Source: Geodermatophilus aquaeductus (lineage in GTDB: Bacteria > Actinomycetota > Actinomycetes > Mycobacteriales > Geodermatophilaceae). Taken from it: DNA of 64,000 nucleotides. The translations under genes and the position numbers were made by a program. This document shows, one piece after another, positions 41,090 to 49,608 of the stretch; position 1 is the stretch's first letter; the number at the start of each line of letters is the position of its first letter. The notes under the pieces were generated by a model that worked only from the letters and a program-made list of their open reading frames with translations, did no database searches and was not told the DNA's origin. The stretch spans positions 62,001 through 126,000 of the forward strand of contig NZ_FXTJ01000012.1 of the NCBI RefSeq assembly GCF_900182545.1. Direction: 5' to 3'.

Positions 41090-41980
41090 TCAGGCGGCGA
41101 GTGCACCGTAGACGTCGCGGGCGTGGTCGAAGACGAGGAAGTGACCCTCGCCGGGGAACCAGTGCGCCGTGCAGTCCGGGAGCATCGCCGCCAGCACGCG
41201 GCCGAGCGCCACCGGCACCTGCCAGTCCTGCGTGCCGTGCCAGACGTCGACGTGCTGGCGCACCTCGCCCACCGGGAAGCCCCACGGCCGGAACAGCAGC
41301 GCCCGGTCCTCGGCGAGTGCCGTGGCGCCCTGGCGCATCCCCTCGGTGAAGGTGCGGGCCATGACCCGGCGGACCGCGGGGCGGCCGAGCACGCGCCGGT
41401 CGGCGGGGTTGAGCCGCAGCTGCAGGTAGCGCGGCAGCAGCTGCGGGCGCACGGTCAGCGGCGCGAACACCGGCCGCAGCAGCGCCGTCGTCGTCGGGGA
41501 GGTCCGGTGCGCGGCCGCGCGGACCGACGTCGGCAGCCAGGCCGGCCACGGCCACGGGACGTCCGGCGGCGGGGCGCCGCCGAGGATCCCCACCGCGGTC
41601 ACCCGGTCGGGCATCGCGTGCGCGCAGGCCAGCGCGTAGGCCGCCCCGCCGGACAGCGACAGGGCGGCGAAGCGGTCGATGCCCAGGGAGTCGAGCAGCT
41701 GGGCGACGTCGCCGGGCCAGTCGGTCACCCGCCGGCCCGGCTGCGGGTCCGAGCGGCCGAAGCCGGGCCGGTCGGGGACGACCAGCCGCACGCCCCAGCG
41801 GCGGTAGGCGGCGGCGTCGTCGACGTGCCGCTCGAAGCGCGAGCTCGGGGAGCCGTGGCAGCCGAGCACCGGCCGACCGTCGGGGTCCCCCCACTCGGCG
41901 TAGGCCAGGGAGCGGCCGTCGCGCAGCTGGAGCCGGCCCTCGCGGGGCCCGTCGGCGGAGTCGGTGTGCCCGGGGTGCAT
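41090..41980 (-). CDS. Alpha/beta-fold hydrolase
   Basis: A 296-residue hydrolase. The oxyanion HGSPSSRFE segment, the nucleophile elbow LSLSGGAAYALAC (S-x-S-G-G form), an acidic residue in VWHGTQDWQVP and the catalytic His in FPGEGHFLVFDH are all visible. Reaction unknown; the group includes esterases and haloperoxidase-like proteins. TAGCCC lies 6 bp before the ATG. It is separated from the methyltransferase operon by 17 bp and may be co-transcribed with it. Confidence 0.85.
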   Translation of the reverse strand: MHPGHTDSADGPREGRLQLRDGRSLAYAEWGDPDGRPVLGCHGSPSSRFERHVDDAAAYRRWGVRLVVPDRPGFGRSDPQPGRRVTDWPGDVAQLLDSLGIDRFAALSLSGGAAYALACAHAMPDRVTAVGILGGAPPPDVPWPWPAWLPTSVRAAAHRTSPTTTALLRPVFAPLTVRPQLLPRYLQLRLNPADRRVLGRPAVRRVMARTFTEGMRQGATALAEDRALLFRPWGFPVGEVRQHVDVWHGTQDWQVPVALGRVLAAMLPDCTAHWFPGEGHFLVFDHARDVYGALAA

Positions 41981-41986
41981 GCGCGG

Positions 41987-41992
41987 GGGCTA
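41987..41992 (-). promoter_or_regulatory. Leaderless -10-like box (TAGCCC) before hydrolase
   Basis: Minus-strand TAGCCC ends 6 bp before the ATG at 41980. Confidence 0.4.
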
Positions 41993-42009
41993 CCCCGCCC
42001 GCCGCCGGC

Positions 42010-42588
42010 TCAGGCGCGGCGGCCGAGCAGGGCGAGGACCCGCGCCTCCCGGGGGGCGTCGGCGGGCACGTCGACGGCGGGGCGGCAGATGCCGTCCAGG
42101 TACAGCGCGTCGCCCCAGCTGCGGGCGCCGGACTCGATGCGGTCGAGCTCGGCGTCGGTGAGGCCGGCGTCCCGGCCGGTGGCGCGGGCGAGGTCCCAGC
42201 GGTGCACGACCATGTCCCAGACGTAGAACTGCGCGAGGGTCTCCCCCACCGTGGTCGGGCCGAAGAAGCCGTCGTAGGACTCCTCGGCGACGGTGGGGTC
42301 GGACACGGCGGCGAGCACCTGCCCGGCGTGCGTCCGCAGCGCGCCGGCCGGGTCGGCGGCGACGTCGGGCGCGGGGCCGAGGTCCACGCCGCGGCCGGTG
42401 AGGAACTCGCGCTGGGTCTCGACCAGGTGGACGACGACGTCGCGGGCGGTCCAGTCCTCGCAGGGCGTGGCGGCGTCCCAGCCGGCGGCGGGCACGGCGT
42501 CGACGACGGCCAGCAGCGGCTCGAGGACGGCGGCGTAGTCGGAGGCGATGGAGGTGGTCCCGGGGACCGAGGCGGGGATGGCGGTCAT
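42010..42588 (-). CDS. TIGR03086-type DinB-like metal-binding protein
   Basis: A 192-residue helical protein with the mycothiol-dependent maleylpyruvate isomerase/TIGR03086 pattern: ATPCEDWTARDVVVHLVETQREF, with a metal-binding His, and FYVWDMVVHRWDLARATGRD, with the second His pair. Members are often mycothiol-dependent enzymes. The ATG at 42588 is preferred to the upstream Met at 42711, which would run into the AraC gene. Divergent from the AraC regulator by 37 bp, suggesting shared control. Confidence 0.82.
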   Translation of the reverse strand: MTAIPASVPGTTSIASDYAAVLEPLLAVVDAVPAAGWDAATPCEDWTARDVVVHLVETQREFLTGRGVDLGPAPDVAADPAGALRTHAGQVLAAVSDPTVAEESYDGFFGPTTVGETLAQFYVWDMVVHRWDLARATGRDAGLTDAELDRIESGARSWGDALYLDGICRPAVDVPADAPREARVLALLGRRA

Positions 42589-42625
42589 GACGGCAGCGTC
42601 GGCGATGCGGCAACCTGGCGTCTTG

Positions 42626-43468
42626 ATGGAACCCGACAGCGGCCCCGTGCACCGCCGCGACACGATCGGGCGGGCGCACCTGCGCGACCCGCGCGACGCC
42701 TCGCACGTCATGTACCGCTACGAGACGACCGGCCCGCTGGCCGCCCTCGTGCAGCGCACCTGGATCCCGGTGTGGTCGGTGCCGCCGGGGCAGGAGGCCG
42801 TCCAGCGGGTGCTGCAGTACCCGGTCTGCCTCCTCGTCGTCACGCCGGACTACGCCCGCTTCTACGGCGTGGTCTCCGGCCTGTCGACGACGACGCTCGC
42901 CGGCGAGGGCTGGGCGGTCGGCGTCATGCTCACCCCCGCGGCCGGCGCGCTCGTGGCGGGCGGGCCGGTGTCGGCCTACACCGACCGCGCCGTCGACGTC
43001 GCCGAGGTCCTGGGCGACGACGGCGCCCGGCTGACCGCCCGCGTGCGCGCGGCGATGGCCGGTGACCCGCACTCCCCCGACGCGCACGCGGCCGCGCGGG
43101 CGGCCTACGACGACGCGCTGCGGCGGTTCCTGCCCGTCGACGAGGAGGGACTGCTCGTCGACCGGCTGGTGGCGCTGGTCGAGTCACGGCCGGACCTCAC
43201 CCGGGTGGACCAGCTGTGCGCGGGGACGGGGCTGTCCGAGCGCGCACTGCAGCGGCTGGCCTCGCGTCGGCTGGGGCTGTCCCCGAAGTGGCTGGTGCAG
43301 CGGCGCCGGCTGCAGGAGGCCGCCGAGCGGCTGCGCGACCGGACGACGACGGCCGCGCGGGTCGCCGCCGACCTCGGCTACGCCGACCAGCCGCACCTGA
43401 CCCGCGACTTCGCCCGGGTCACCGGGATGACGCCGGGCGAGTTCGCCGCGCGGTACGGCGGGGGCTAA
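42626..43468 (+). CDS. AraC-family regulator
   Basis: A 280-residue regulator. The N-terminal sensor domain (1-170) has DUF6597-like features (YETTGPLAALVQRTWIPVWSVPP). The C-terminal double helix-turn-helix reads LTRVDQLCAGTGLSERALQR, then TTTAARVAADLGYADQPHLTRDFARVTGMTPGEF, ending at the usual AraC boundary. The Met at 42626 is chosen because the HTH-free upstream extension lies in the divergent promoter. It likely controls the divergent TIGR03086 gene. Confidence 0.87.
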   Translation: MEPDSGPVHRRDTIGRAHLRDPRDASHVMYRYETTGPLAALVQRTWIPVWSVPPGQEAVQRVLQYPVCLLVVTPDYARFYGVVSGLSTTTLAGEGWAVGVMLTPAAGALVAGGPVSAYTDRAVDVAEVLGDDGARLTARVRAAMAGDPHSPDAHAAARAAYDDALRRFLPVDEEGLLVDRLVALVESRPDLTRVDQLCAGTGLSERALQRLASRRLGLSPKWLVQRRRLQEAAERLRDRTTTAARVAADLGYADQPHLTRDFARVTGMTPGEFAARYGGG

Positions 43469-43878
43469 CCGGCCGTCGTCTGCCGCTCCGGCTCGATCCA
43501 GACGGTGACCCGCTCCGTCCTGATGTTCTCGGCCGGGTAGGGCCGGCCGTCGTACTTCTGCGAGAGCTCGTCGATGTGCGCCCGCGCCTCCGGGCCGGTC
43601 GTCGTCTCCGCCACCCGGCCGCGGACCTCCGCGTACCGGTAGGGGTTGCCCTCGTCGCGGATGGCGAGGGTGACCCGCGGGTCGCGCTCCATGTTCTCGA
43701 ACTTGCGCCGTCCGGTCTCGGTGTTGACGTAGAGCCGCTGCCCGTCGGTGCCCACCCAGATGTACTGCGTCTGGATGCGCCCGCTGGGCAGCAGCGTGCT
43801 GATCGCCGCGTAGTTCGGGCCCTCCGCCAGCTCGCGGGTGACCGGGTGGAGCTCGGGACCGTCCTGGGTGTCTGCCAC
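43465..43878 (-). CDS. PPOX-class F420/FMN-dependent oxidoreductase
   Basis: A 137-residue split-barrel protein of pyridoxamine-phosphate-oxidase type: YAAISTLLPSGRIQTQYIWV, LYVNTETGRRKFENMERDPRVTLAI and YAEVRGRVAETT are the family blocks. In actinobacteria this group commonly uses F420. GTG start with TAGGGG box 6 bp upstream. Its stop overlaps the end of the AraC gene by 4 bp. Substrate unknown. Confidence 0.82.
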   Translation of the reverse strand: MADTQDGPELHPVTRELAEGPNYAAISTLLPSGRIQTQYIWVGTDGQRLYVNTETGRRKFENMERDPRVTLAIRDEGNPYRYAEVRGRVAETTTGPEARAHIDELSQKYDGRPYPAENIRTERVTVWIEPERQTTAG

Positions 43879-43884
43879 GGCGCG

Positions 43885-43890
43885 CCCCTA
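43885..43890 (-). promoter_or_regulatory. Leaderless -10-like box (TAGGGG) before PPOX gene
   Basis: Minus-strand TAGGGG ends 6 bp before the GTG at 43878. Confidence 0.4.
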
Positions 43891-44088
43891 CCCGGCTCCC
43901 GGCGCGGACACGCCCGCCGGCGGCCCCGCCGGACCGGGCCGCACGTGTCGGTATCCTGGGCCCCGCGCGTCACACAGCCGGCGTGCCGCGGGGCTCGACC
44001 CCGCCGTCCGAGGGTCCTGCAGCAACCGGGGCCCCGACGTCCTCAGCCGGCCCCCGGGCCGGCCACCGCCCGGCTCGGAGTGACCAGC

Positions 44089-44796
44089 GTGAACCCCGCG
44101 GACGACCCGCTCCCCGCAGTGCTCCTCGACCTCGGCCTCGTGCCGGTGGACCGTCCGCTGCCCCTGGTGCTCGAGCAGGTCTCCGAGCTGGCGGTCGAGG
44201 TGCTCGGCCGGCAGCCGGCGATGTCGGTGACCGTCGTCGGGGTCGACGGTGGCTCCACCGTGTCCACGAACGCGGCCGTGGCCGCCGAGCTCGACGCCGT
44301 GCAGTACCGCCTGGGGGACGGCCCGTGCCTCGAGGCGGCCACCACCGGCCACATGGTCGTCGTCGAGGACTCGGCGGGCGACCCGCGGTGGCCGGACCTC
44401 GCCCGGGCGGCCGCTGCGGCGGGCATGCACGGCGTCGTGTCGACGCCCTTCCCCTCGCGGGAGTCCGTGGTCGGCGGGCTGAACCTCTACCTGCAGCCGC
44501 CCCTGGAGGACGACGCGGACCTGCGGGAGCGGGCGGAGCGCTTCTCCCGCCACGCCGTCGTGCCCGTGGCCAACGCGCTGGTCCACGGGCGGGTGCGGCA
44601 GCTGGCCGATCACCTTCAGGTGGCGCTCGAGTCGCGGGCGGTCATCGACCAGGCGAAGGGCATCCTCATGGAGCGCTTCCGGCTGACGGCCGACCAGGCC
44701 TTCGACGCGCTGACCCGGGTGTCGAACCAGACCAACACCAAGGTCCGCGACCTGGCCGCCGGGCTGATCCGGACCGGCGAGTTCCCGCCCGGCTGA
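44089..44796 (+). CDS. GAF-ANTAR RNA-binding regulator
   Basis: A 235-residue protein. A GAF domain spans about 15-150 (LDAVQYRLGDGPCLEAATTG, GVVSTPFPSRESVVGGLNLY). The ANTAR domain at the C-terminus has HLQVALESRAVIDQAKGILMERF, then LTADQAFDALTRVSNQTNTKVRDLA, the two helices that bind double-hexaloop antiterminator RNA. It is common in actinobacteria for signal-dependent antitermination. GTG at 44089 is preferred over GTG 44080, since CGGAG sits 8 bp upstream of it. A 200-bp leader region with a TATCCT box near 43957 and a GC hairpin precedes it. Confidence 0.85.
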   Translation: MNPADDPLPAVLLDLGLVPVDRPLPLVLEQVSELAVEVLGRQPAMSVTVVGVDGGSTVSTNAAVAAELDAVQYRLGDGPCLEAATTGHMVVVEDSAGDPRWPDLARAAAAAGMHGVVSTPFPSRESVVGGLNLYLQPPLEDDADLRERAERFSRHAVVPVANALVHGRVRQLADHLQVALESRAVIDQAKGILMERFRLTADQAFDALTRVSNQTNTKVRDLAAGLIRTGEFPPG

Positions 44797-44913
44797 CCGG
44801 CACGGCCGGGCGGCCGGGGCGCCTCGGGGAGCGGCCGGCGTCCCGTGTTGCGAGTCGCCCCGGTGCAGCTCACGGTGGTGCGACCGCCGTCCCCTCCTCG
44901 CCCTGGAGCAGCC

Positions 44914-46365
44914 ATGCCCGCGCAGTCCACCGGCGGGGGCACCGCCCCGGCCGACGGCGACCGGCCGACGCCGCGTCAGCGCCGCGACCGCACCCACTGG
45001 CTCTACATCGCGGTGATCGTCGCGGTGGCGCTCGGCATCGCCGTCGGCCTGGTGTTCCCCGACTTCGCGACCTCGCTGAAGTGGCTGGGCGACGCGTTCG
45101 TCGGGCTGATCCGGATGCTCATCGCCCCGGTCATCTTCTGCACGATCGTGCTGGGCATCGGCGCGGTCCGGAAGGCCGCGGCGGTCGGCCGGATCGGCGG
45201 CCTGACGCTGGGCTACTTCCTGCTCATGTCCACCGTGGCGCTGGCCATCGGCCTGGTGGTGGGCAACCTGCTGCACCCCGGTGACGGCCTGGAGCTGTCC
45301 GAGGAGCTGCGCGGCCGCGGGTCGGAGCTGGCCGAGACCGCCGAGGAGAGCGGCGGCACGGCCGACTTCCTGCTGGGCCTGATCCCGGAGACGCTGGTCT
45401 CCGCGCTCACCGACGGCTCGGTGCTGCAGGCGCTGCTCGTGGCGCTGCTGGCCGGGTTCGCCATCCAGGCGATGGGGGCGTCCGGGGAGCCGATCCTGCG
45501 CGCCGTCGGGTACTTCCAGAAGCTTGTCTTCCGGATCCTGGCGATGGTCATGTGGGTGGCGCCGATCGGCGCGTTCGGCGCCATCGCCGCGGTGGTCGGC
45601 GAGACCGGCGTCGACGCGCTGAAGAGCCTCGCGGTGATCATGTTCGGCTTCTACGCCACCTGCGCGGTGTTCGTGTTCGTCGTCCTGGGGCTGATCCTGC
45701 GGCTGGTGGCCAAGCTCAACGTCTTCCGGCTGCTCCGGTACCTCGGCCGGGAGTTCCTGCTCATCCTGTCGACGTCGTCGTCGGAGACGGCGCTGCCGCG
45801 GCTGATCGCCAAGATGGAGCACGCGGGCGTCAGCCAGTCCGTCGCCGGGATCGTGGTGCCGACCGGCTACTCCTTCAACCTCGACGGCACCGCCATCTAC
45901 CTGACGATGGCCTCGCTGTTCATCGCCGAGGCCCTCGGCGACCCGCTGTCGATCGGCGAGCAGATCGGCCTGCTCGCGTTCATGATCATCGCCTCGAAGG
46001 GCGCCGCCGGGGTCACCGGCGCGGGCCTGGCCACCCTGGCCGGCGGCCTGTCTGCCCACCGGCCCGAGCTGCTCGACGGCGTCGGCCTCATCGTGGGCAT
46101 CGACCGCTTCATGTCCGAGGCGCGGGCGCTGACCAACTTCGCCGGCAACGCCGTCGCCACCGTCCTGGTGGCCACGTGGACCCGGCAGCTGGACCGCGAC
46201 CAGCTCGAGGCGGCGCTGTCGGGGCGGGCCCCGTTCGACGAGGCGCGCATGCTCGACGACCACGGCGGCGGCGCCGGCCTGCCGGACGACGCCACGAGCG
46301 CCGGCCCCGGCGACCGGGACGCGAACGACTCGCTGCGCTCGCTGGCCGAGAGCTCGAAGCGGTAG
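44914..46365 (+). CDS. dctA: Dicarboxylate/glutamate:cation symporter (DAACS)
   Basis: A 483-residue symporter with about eight membrane helices. Family hallmarks: LIRMLIAPVIFCTIVLGI, the serine-rich loop STSSSETALPRLI, the substrate motif VPTGYSFNLDGTAIYL and GAAGVTGAG. It co-transports C4-dicarboxylates or glutamate with H+ or Na+. The Met at 44914 is chosen with GGAG six bases upstream. A hydrophilic, Asp-rich tail extends after residue 430. Ends next to an endonuclease V remnant. Confidence 0.92.
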   Translation: MPAQSTGGGTAPADGDRPTPRQRRDRTHWLYIAVIVAVALGIAVGLVFPDFATSLKWLGDAFVGLIRMLIAPVIFCTIVLGIGAVRKAAAVGRIGGLTLGYFLLMSTVALAIGLVVGNLLHPGDGLELSEELRGRGSELAETAEESGGTADFLLGLIPETLVSALTDGSVLQALLVALLAGFAIQAMGASGEPILRAVGYFQKLVFRILAMVMWVAPIGAFGAIAAVVGETGVDALKSLAVIMFGFYATCAVFVFVVLGLILRLVAKLNVFRLLRYLGREFLLILSTSSSETALPRLIAKMEHAGVSQSVAGIVVPTGYSFNLDGTAIYLTMASLFIAEALGDPLSIGEQIGLLAFMIIASKGAAGVTGAGLATLAGGLSAHRPELLDGVGLIVGIDRFMSEARALTNFAGNAVATVLVATWTRQLDRDQLEAALSGRAPFDEARMLDDHGGGAGLPDDATSAGPGDRDANDSLRSLAESSKR

Positions 46366-46376
46366 CCGCGGGTCCC

Positions 46377-46763
46377 CGCTGGCCCGACGACGCCGCCGGG
46401 CTCGCCGCCGAGCAGGACCGGCTGGCCGCGCTCCGGCCGCCGCCGTGGGTGCCGCCCGCGGGTGCGCTCGTCGGCGCGGTGGGCGCGGTCGAGGACGGGG
46501 GCGGGCTGGTGGTGGCGGCCGTGGCGGGCGGCGCGGTCGCGGTCGTGCACGGCCCCGCCCCCGGCCCCTACTCCCCCGCGCAGCTGGCCCTGCGCGAGGG
46601 GCCGCTGCTGGCCGCCGCGGTGTCGGCGCTGGCGGGGCGACCCGACGTCGTGCTGGTCGGGGCGGCGGGCCGGGACCACCCGCGCCGCGCCGGGCTCGCC
46701 CTGCACCTCGGTGCAGTCCTGGACCTGCCCACGGTCGGCGTGACCGACCGCCTGAGCGCCCTC
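46377..46763 (+). pseudogene. nfi: Truncated, catalytically altered endonuclease V homolog
   Basis: In the frame beginning just after the dctA stop, the translation YSPAQLALREGPLLAAAV and PDVVLVGAAGRDHPRR followed by AGLALHLGAVLDLPTVGVTD is clearly related to endonuclease V (compare the FREYPALL, VDGHGISHPRR and PTIGV blocks of E. coli Nfi). The catalytic Asp positions are lost: the block after VVLV reads GAAG instead of DGxG, and the N-terminal block reads VGAVGAV where Nfi has GADVG. No start codon precedes the homology, and the C-terminal third is missing, replaced after VGVTDRL by unrelated sequence running into the MFS gene end. Best read as a decayed gene; a divergent inactive paralog family is the alternative. 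Confidence 0.65.
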
Positions 46764-46854
46764 GCTGCGCCCGCCCGCGGGGTGTGCACGCAGCGTCGAC
46801 GGCGGCCGTCCGGGAGCGCGCCGTGTGCACCCAGCGCGGCGCGCCGGCTCGCGG

Positions 46855-48423
46855 TCAGCCGTGCCAGGCGTGGCCGTGGGTGTGCACGCCATCGGGGCCG
46901 TGCCGCTCGTCGGGCACGGGGCTGCCGTCGTCGGCCACGTCCCCGGCGTCCGCGGCGTCCTCGGCGCGGTTGCGGCGCAGGTCGACCACGCCGAGCGCCA
47001 GGGCGGCCAGCGCGCCCACCACCGACACCGCCAGGCCCGCGGCCGCCGCGGCCGGGTAGTCCTCGCCGGTCGCCGAGAGGACGAGGTGGAACAGGCCGGG
47101 CAGCGCCGCGGTGCCGATGGCCGCGCCGAAGCGCTGCGCCGTCTGCAGCCCGCCGCCGGCCGAGCCGGCCATCGCCACCGGCACGTCGCGCAGGGTCATC
47201 GTGATGTTCGGCGAGATGACGAACCCGCCGCCGATGCCGCCCACGAGCAGCGCCGGCGCGATCGCCCACCCGGCGGCCGACGGCGGCACCAGCAGCAGGA
47301 CGACGGCCGCGGCGGTGAGCCCGACGACGACGCCGGCCAGCCCGAGCACGGTGAGCCTCCGCCCGTACCGCTCGACGAGCCGCCCCGCGACGACGGCCGC
47401 CGACGCCGACCCGAGGGCGAACGGCGTCACGGCCAGCCCCGACTGCAGCGGGGTGTAGCCCAGCCCGGTCTGGAAGAACAGCGCGAACACCAGCCAGATG
47501 CCGCTGAAGCCGACGAAGTACACGGTGCCCAGCGCCGCGCCGATGCCGTAGCCGCGGGTCTGGGTCACCAGCCGCGGGTCGAACACCGGCTGCCCGTCGT
47601 GGGCCACGACCCGCCGCTCCCAGGCGACGAACGCCGCCACCAGGACCGCCCCGACGAGGAAGAGCCACCACAGCCGCGACAGCCCGCCGGACTCCGCCTG
47701 CACCAGCGGGAAGAGCACGGCCAAGGCGCCGGCGCCGAGCAGCAGCACCCCGACGACGTCGATCCGCCCGCGCCCGCCGCCCCCGCCGCGGGGCAGCAGC
47801 CGCAGGGCCAGCAGGAACGCCACGACGCCGATCGGCACGTTGACGTAGAACAGCCACCGCCAGCCGCCGGGACCGTCCGCGAGACCGAGGATGGCGCCGC
47901 CGACGACCGGGCCGACGGCGGTCGAGATGCCGACCGTGGCCCCGAACAGCCCGAACGCCCGCCCGCGCTCGCCGCCGCGGAACAGCTGCTGGATCAGTGC
48001 GGAGTTCTGCGGCGCGAGGCACCCGGCGGCCAGCCCCTGCACGAGCCGGGCGGCGACCAGCCACGCCACCGACGGCGCCGCCCCGGCCGCGGCGCTGGCG
48101 AGCACGAAGCCGGCCAGCCCGATGAGGAACAGCCGCCGCCGGCCGAAGGCGTCCCCGAGCCGGCCTGCGGGCACCAGCATCAGCCCGAAGGTCAGCGCGT
48201 AGCCCGACACCACCCACTGCACGGTCGCCGGGGTGGCGGCGAGGTCGCGCTGCAGGGAGGGCAGCGCCACCGACACGATGCTCACGTCGAGCAGGCTCAT
48301 GAAGCCGACGACGAGGGTGACCGACAGCGCGCTCCACCGCTTGGGGTCCGGGCGGTACTCCTCGGCGGCGGACTGCTCCCGCAGCGAGCTCGGGGCGGGG
48401 TCGGTCGCGGAGCGGGGAGGCAC
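46855..48423 (-). CDS. DHA2-family MFS drug exporter
   Basis: A 522-residue transporter with about fourteen membrane segments, as in EmrB/QacA. Motif A appears as LGDAFGRRRLFLIGL and motif C as VGPVVGGAILG in the TM5 region. It exports toxic compounds with protons. The GTG at 48423 is chosen over the GTG at 48459 because a TAGGGC box lies 8 bp upstream of it. A long hydrophilic tail carries several His and Asp. Same strand as RidA, with a divergent TetR gene beyond, so induction by that TetR is plausible. Confidence 0.87.
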   Translation of the reverse strand: MPPRSATDPAPSSLREQSAAEEYRPDPKRWSALSVTLVVGFMSLLDVSIVSVALPSLQRDLAATPATVQWVVSGYALTFGLMLVPAGRLGDAFGRRRLFLIGLAGFVLASAAAGAAPSVAWLVAARLVQGLAAGCLAPQNSALIQQLFRGGERGRAFGLFGATVGISTAVGPVVGGAILGLADGPGGWRWLFYVNVPIGVVAFLLALRLLPRGGGGGRGRIDVVGVLLLGAGALAVLFPLVQAESGGLSRLWWLFLVGAVLVAAFVAWERRVVAHDGQPVFDPRLVTQTRGYGIGAALGTVYFVGFSGIWLVFALFFQTGLGYTPLQSGLAVTPFALGSASAAVVAGRLVERYGRRLTVLGLAGVVVGLTAAAVVLLLVPPSAAGWAIAPALLVGGIGGGFVISPNITMTLRDVPVAMAGSAGGGLQTAQRFGAAIGTAALPGLFHLVLSATGEDYPAAAAAGLAVSVVGALAALALGVVDLRRNRAEDAADAGDVADDGSPVPDERHGPDGVHTHGHAWHG

Positions 48424-48431
48424 GACGGAGT

Positions 48432-48437
48432 GCCCTA
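48432..48437 (-). promoter_or_regulatory. Leaderless -10-like box (TAGGGC) before DHA2 exporter
   Basis: Minus-strand TAGGGC ends 8 bp before the GTG at 48423. Confidence 0.4.
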
Positions 48438-48477
48438 CCCGGTGGTGCGCGACCGACACCCGCCGGTGCCGGTGCGC

Positions 48478-48885
48478 TCAGTCCAGGACGGCGGTGGCGT
48501 CGACCTCGATGAGCAGGTCGGGCTCACCGAGCGCGGCCACCGGGAGGAGCGTGATCGGCCGGGTGAGGTCGCGGCCCAGGCGCGCGGCGGCCCGCCCCAC
48601 GCCCTCACCGAGCGCCGGCAGCTTGTCCGGGCCCCAGTCGACGACGTAGAGCACGAGCTTGGCGACGTCGTCGAACGTGCCGCCGACCGCCTCCAGCGCG
48701 GTCGCCACGTTGAGCAACGCCTGCTCGGCCTGTGCCGCGAGGTCGCCGGCGCCGACGGGCTCGCCCTCGGCGGTGCGGGCCACCTGGCCGGCGAGGTAGA
48801 CGGTGCGGCTGCCGCGGGCGACGGCCATCTGGCGGTAGATGCCGGGGACGGGCAGGCCGGGCGGGTCGATGCACTCGACGGTCAC
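48478..48885 (-). CDS. RidA family protein
   Basis: A 135-residue RidA/YjgF/UK114 protein: YRQMAVARGSRTVYLAGQVART, QAEQALLNVATALEAVGGTFDDVAKLVLYVVD and PITLLPVAALGEPDLLIEVDATA are the three signature segments. RidA proteins hydrolyse reactive enamine/imine intermediates; the usual catalytic Arg (in RxxVEV) is replaced here by the LLIEV context, so this may be a non-RidA subgroup member. GTG start. Divergent from the TetR gene with a perfect operator between. Confidence 0.85.
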   Translation of the reverse strand: MTVECIDPPGLPVPGIYRQMAVARGSRTVYLAGQVARTAEGEPVGAGDLAAQAEQALLNVATALEAVGGTFDDVAKLVLYVVDWGPDKLPALGEGVGRAAARLGRDLTRPITLLPVAALGEPDLLIEVDATAVLD

Positions 48886-48915
48886 GACGACTCCTCTGGG
48901 GTGGTGGGAGCTGAA

Positions 48916-48932
48916 CCATAGCGTTGCTATGG
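48916..48932. promoter_or_regulatory. TetR operator: CCATAGC-GTT-GCTATGG
   Basis: A perfect inverted repeat with 7-bp arms and a 3-bp spacer, centred in the 59-bp gap between the RidA and TetR starts. One site could repress both genes. Confidence 0.7.
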
Positions 48933-48944
48933 CATGATGGTCCA

Positions 48945-49556
48945 GTGCCCCGACGACCCGATCCCGCGGTCCGTCTGCTCCTCGTCGAGCGGGCCGCCCG
49001 GATGCTCGCCGCCCGCGAGCCGGTGACCCTGCGCGCGCTGGTGGAGGGCACCGGCGCCTCGACCATGGCCGTCTACACGCACTTCGGCGGGATGCCCGGG
49101 CTGTGGAGCGCCGTGCGGCAGGAGGGCTTCACCCGCCTGGCCGCCCGGCTGGCCGCCGTCCCCCGCACCGACGACGCGGTGCACGACCTCGCCGCCCTGG
49201 GTGTGGCCTACGCCCGCAGCGCCCTGGAGCACCCGGAGCTCTACCGCGCCATGTTCGACGCGCGCGCCGACCTCGCCGACGAGGCCGCCGCCGACGCCGC
49301 CTTCGACCGGCTGGTCGACGCCGCGGCCCGGGCGCGCGAGGAGGGCCGGCTGGACCCCGGCACCGACCCGCGCACGCTGGCCACCCAGGTGTGGGCCGCC
49401 GGGCACGGGCTGGTGTCGCTGGTCGTGCAGGGCGTGCTGCCCGCCGAGGTCCTCGCGCCGCTGGCCACCGGCACGACCGCCGCCCTGCTGACCGCCGCTG
49501 GCGACGACGCCGGGCGCTGCCGCGCCTCGGTGGAGCGGGCGTGGGCGGCCGGCTGA
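48945..49556 (+). CDS. TetR-family regulator
   Basis: A 203-residue regulator with HTH at 15-55 (LLLVERAARMLAAREPVTLR then ALVEGTGASTMAVYTHFGGM) and a C-terminal TetR_C-type domain (LGVAYARSALEHPELYRAMF, TQVWAAGHGLVSLVVQG). The GTG at 48945 is preferred over the Met at 48924, which falls inside the operator. Divergent from RidA and the exporter. Confidence 0.88.
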   Translation: MPRRPDPAVRLLLVERAARMLAAREPVTLRALVEGTGASTMAVYTHFGGMPGLWSAVRQEGFTRLAARLAAVPRTDDAVHDLAALGVAYARSALEHPELYRAMFDARADLADEAAADAAFDRLVDAAARAREEGRLDPGTDPRTLATQVWAAGHGLVSLVVQGVLPAEVLAPLATGTTAALLTAAGDDAGRCRASVERAWAAG

Positions 49557-49608
49557 CGGCGCAAGAACGGTCGGGCGCGGGAGGCCGCCGGGTCGCCATG
49601 ATCGTCGT

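Noticed and set aside
44046-44063. GC hairpin just before the GAF-ANTAR gene as an ANTAR target antiterminator
   Set aside because: ANTAR targets have two small hexanucleotide-loop stems; this is a single GC stem with a very small loop and may be chance at this base composition.
46445-47059. Plus-strand frame after dctA as a separate protein
   Set aside because: Its translation is Arg/Gly-rich shadow sequence; the frame with homology is the endonuclease V remnant, and the rest lies opposite the MFS gene.
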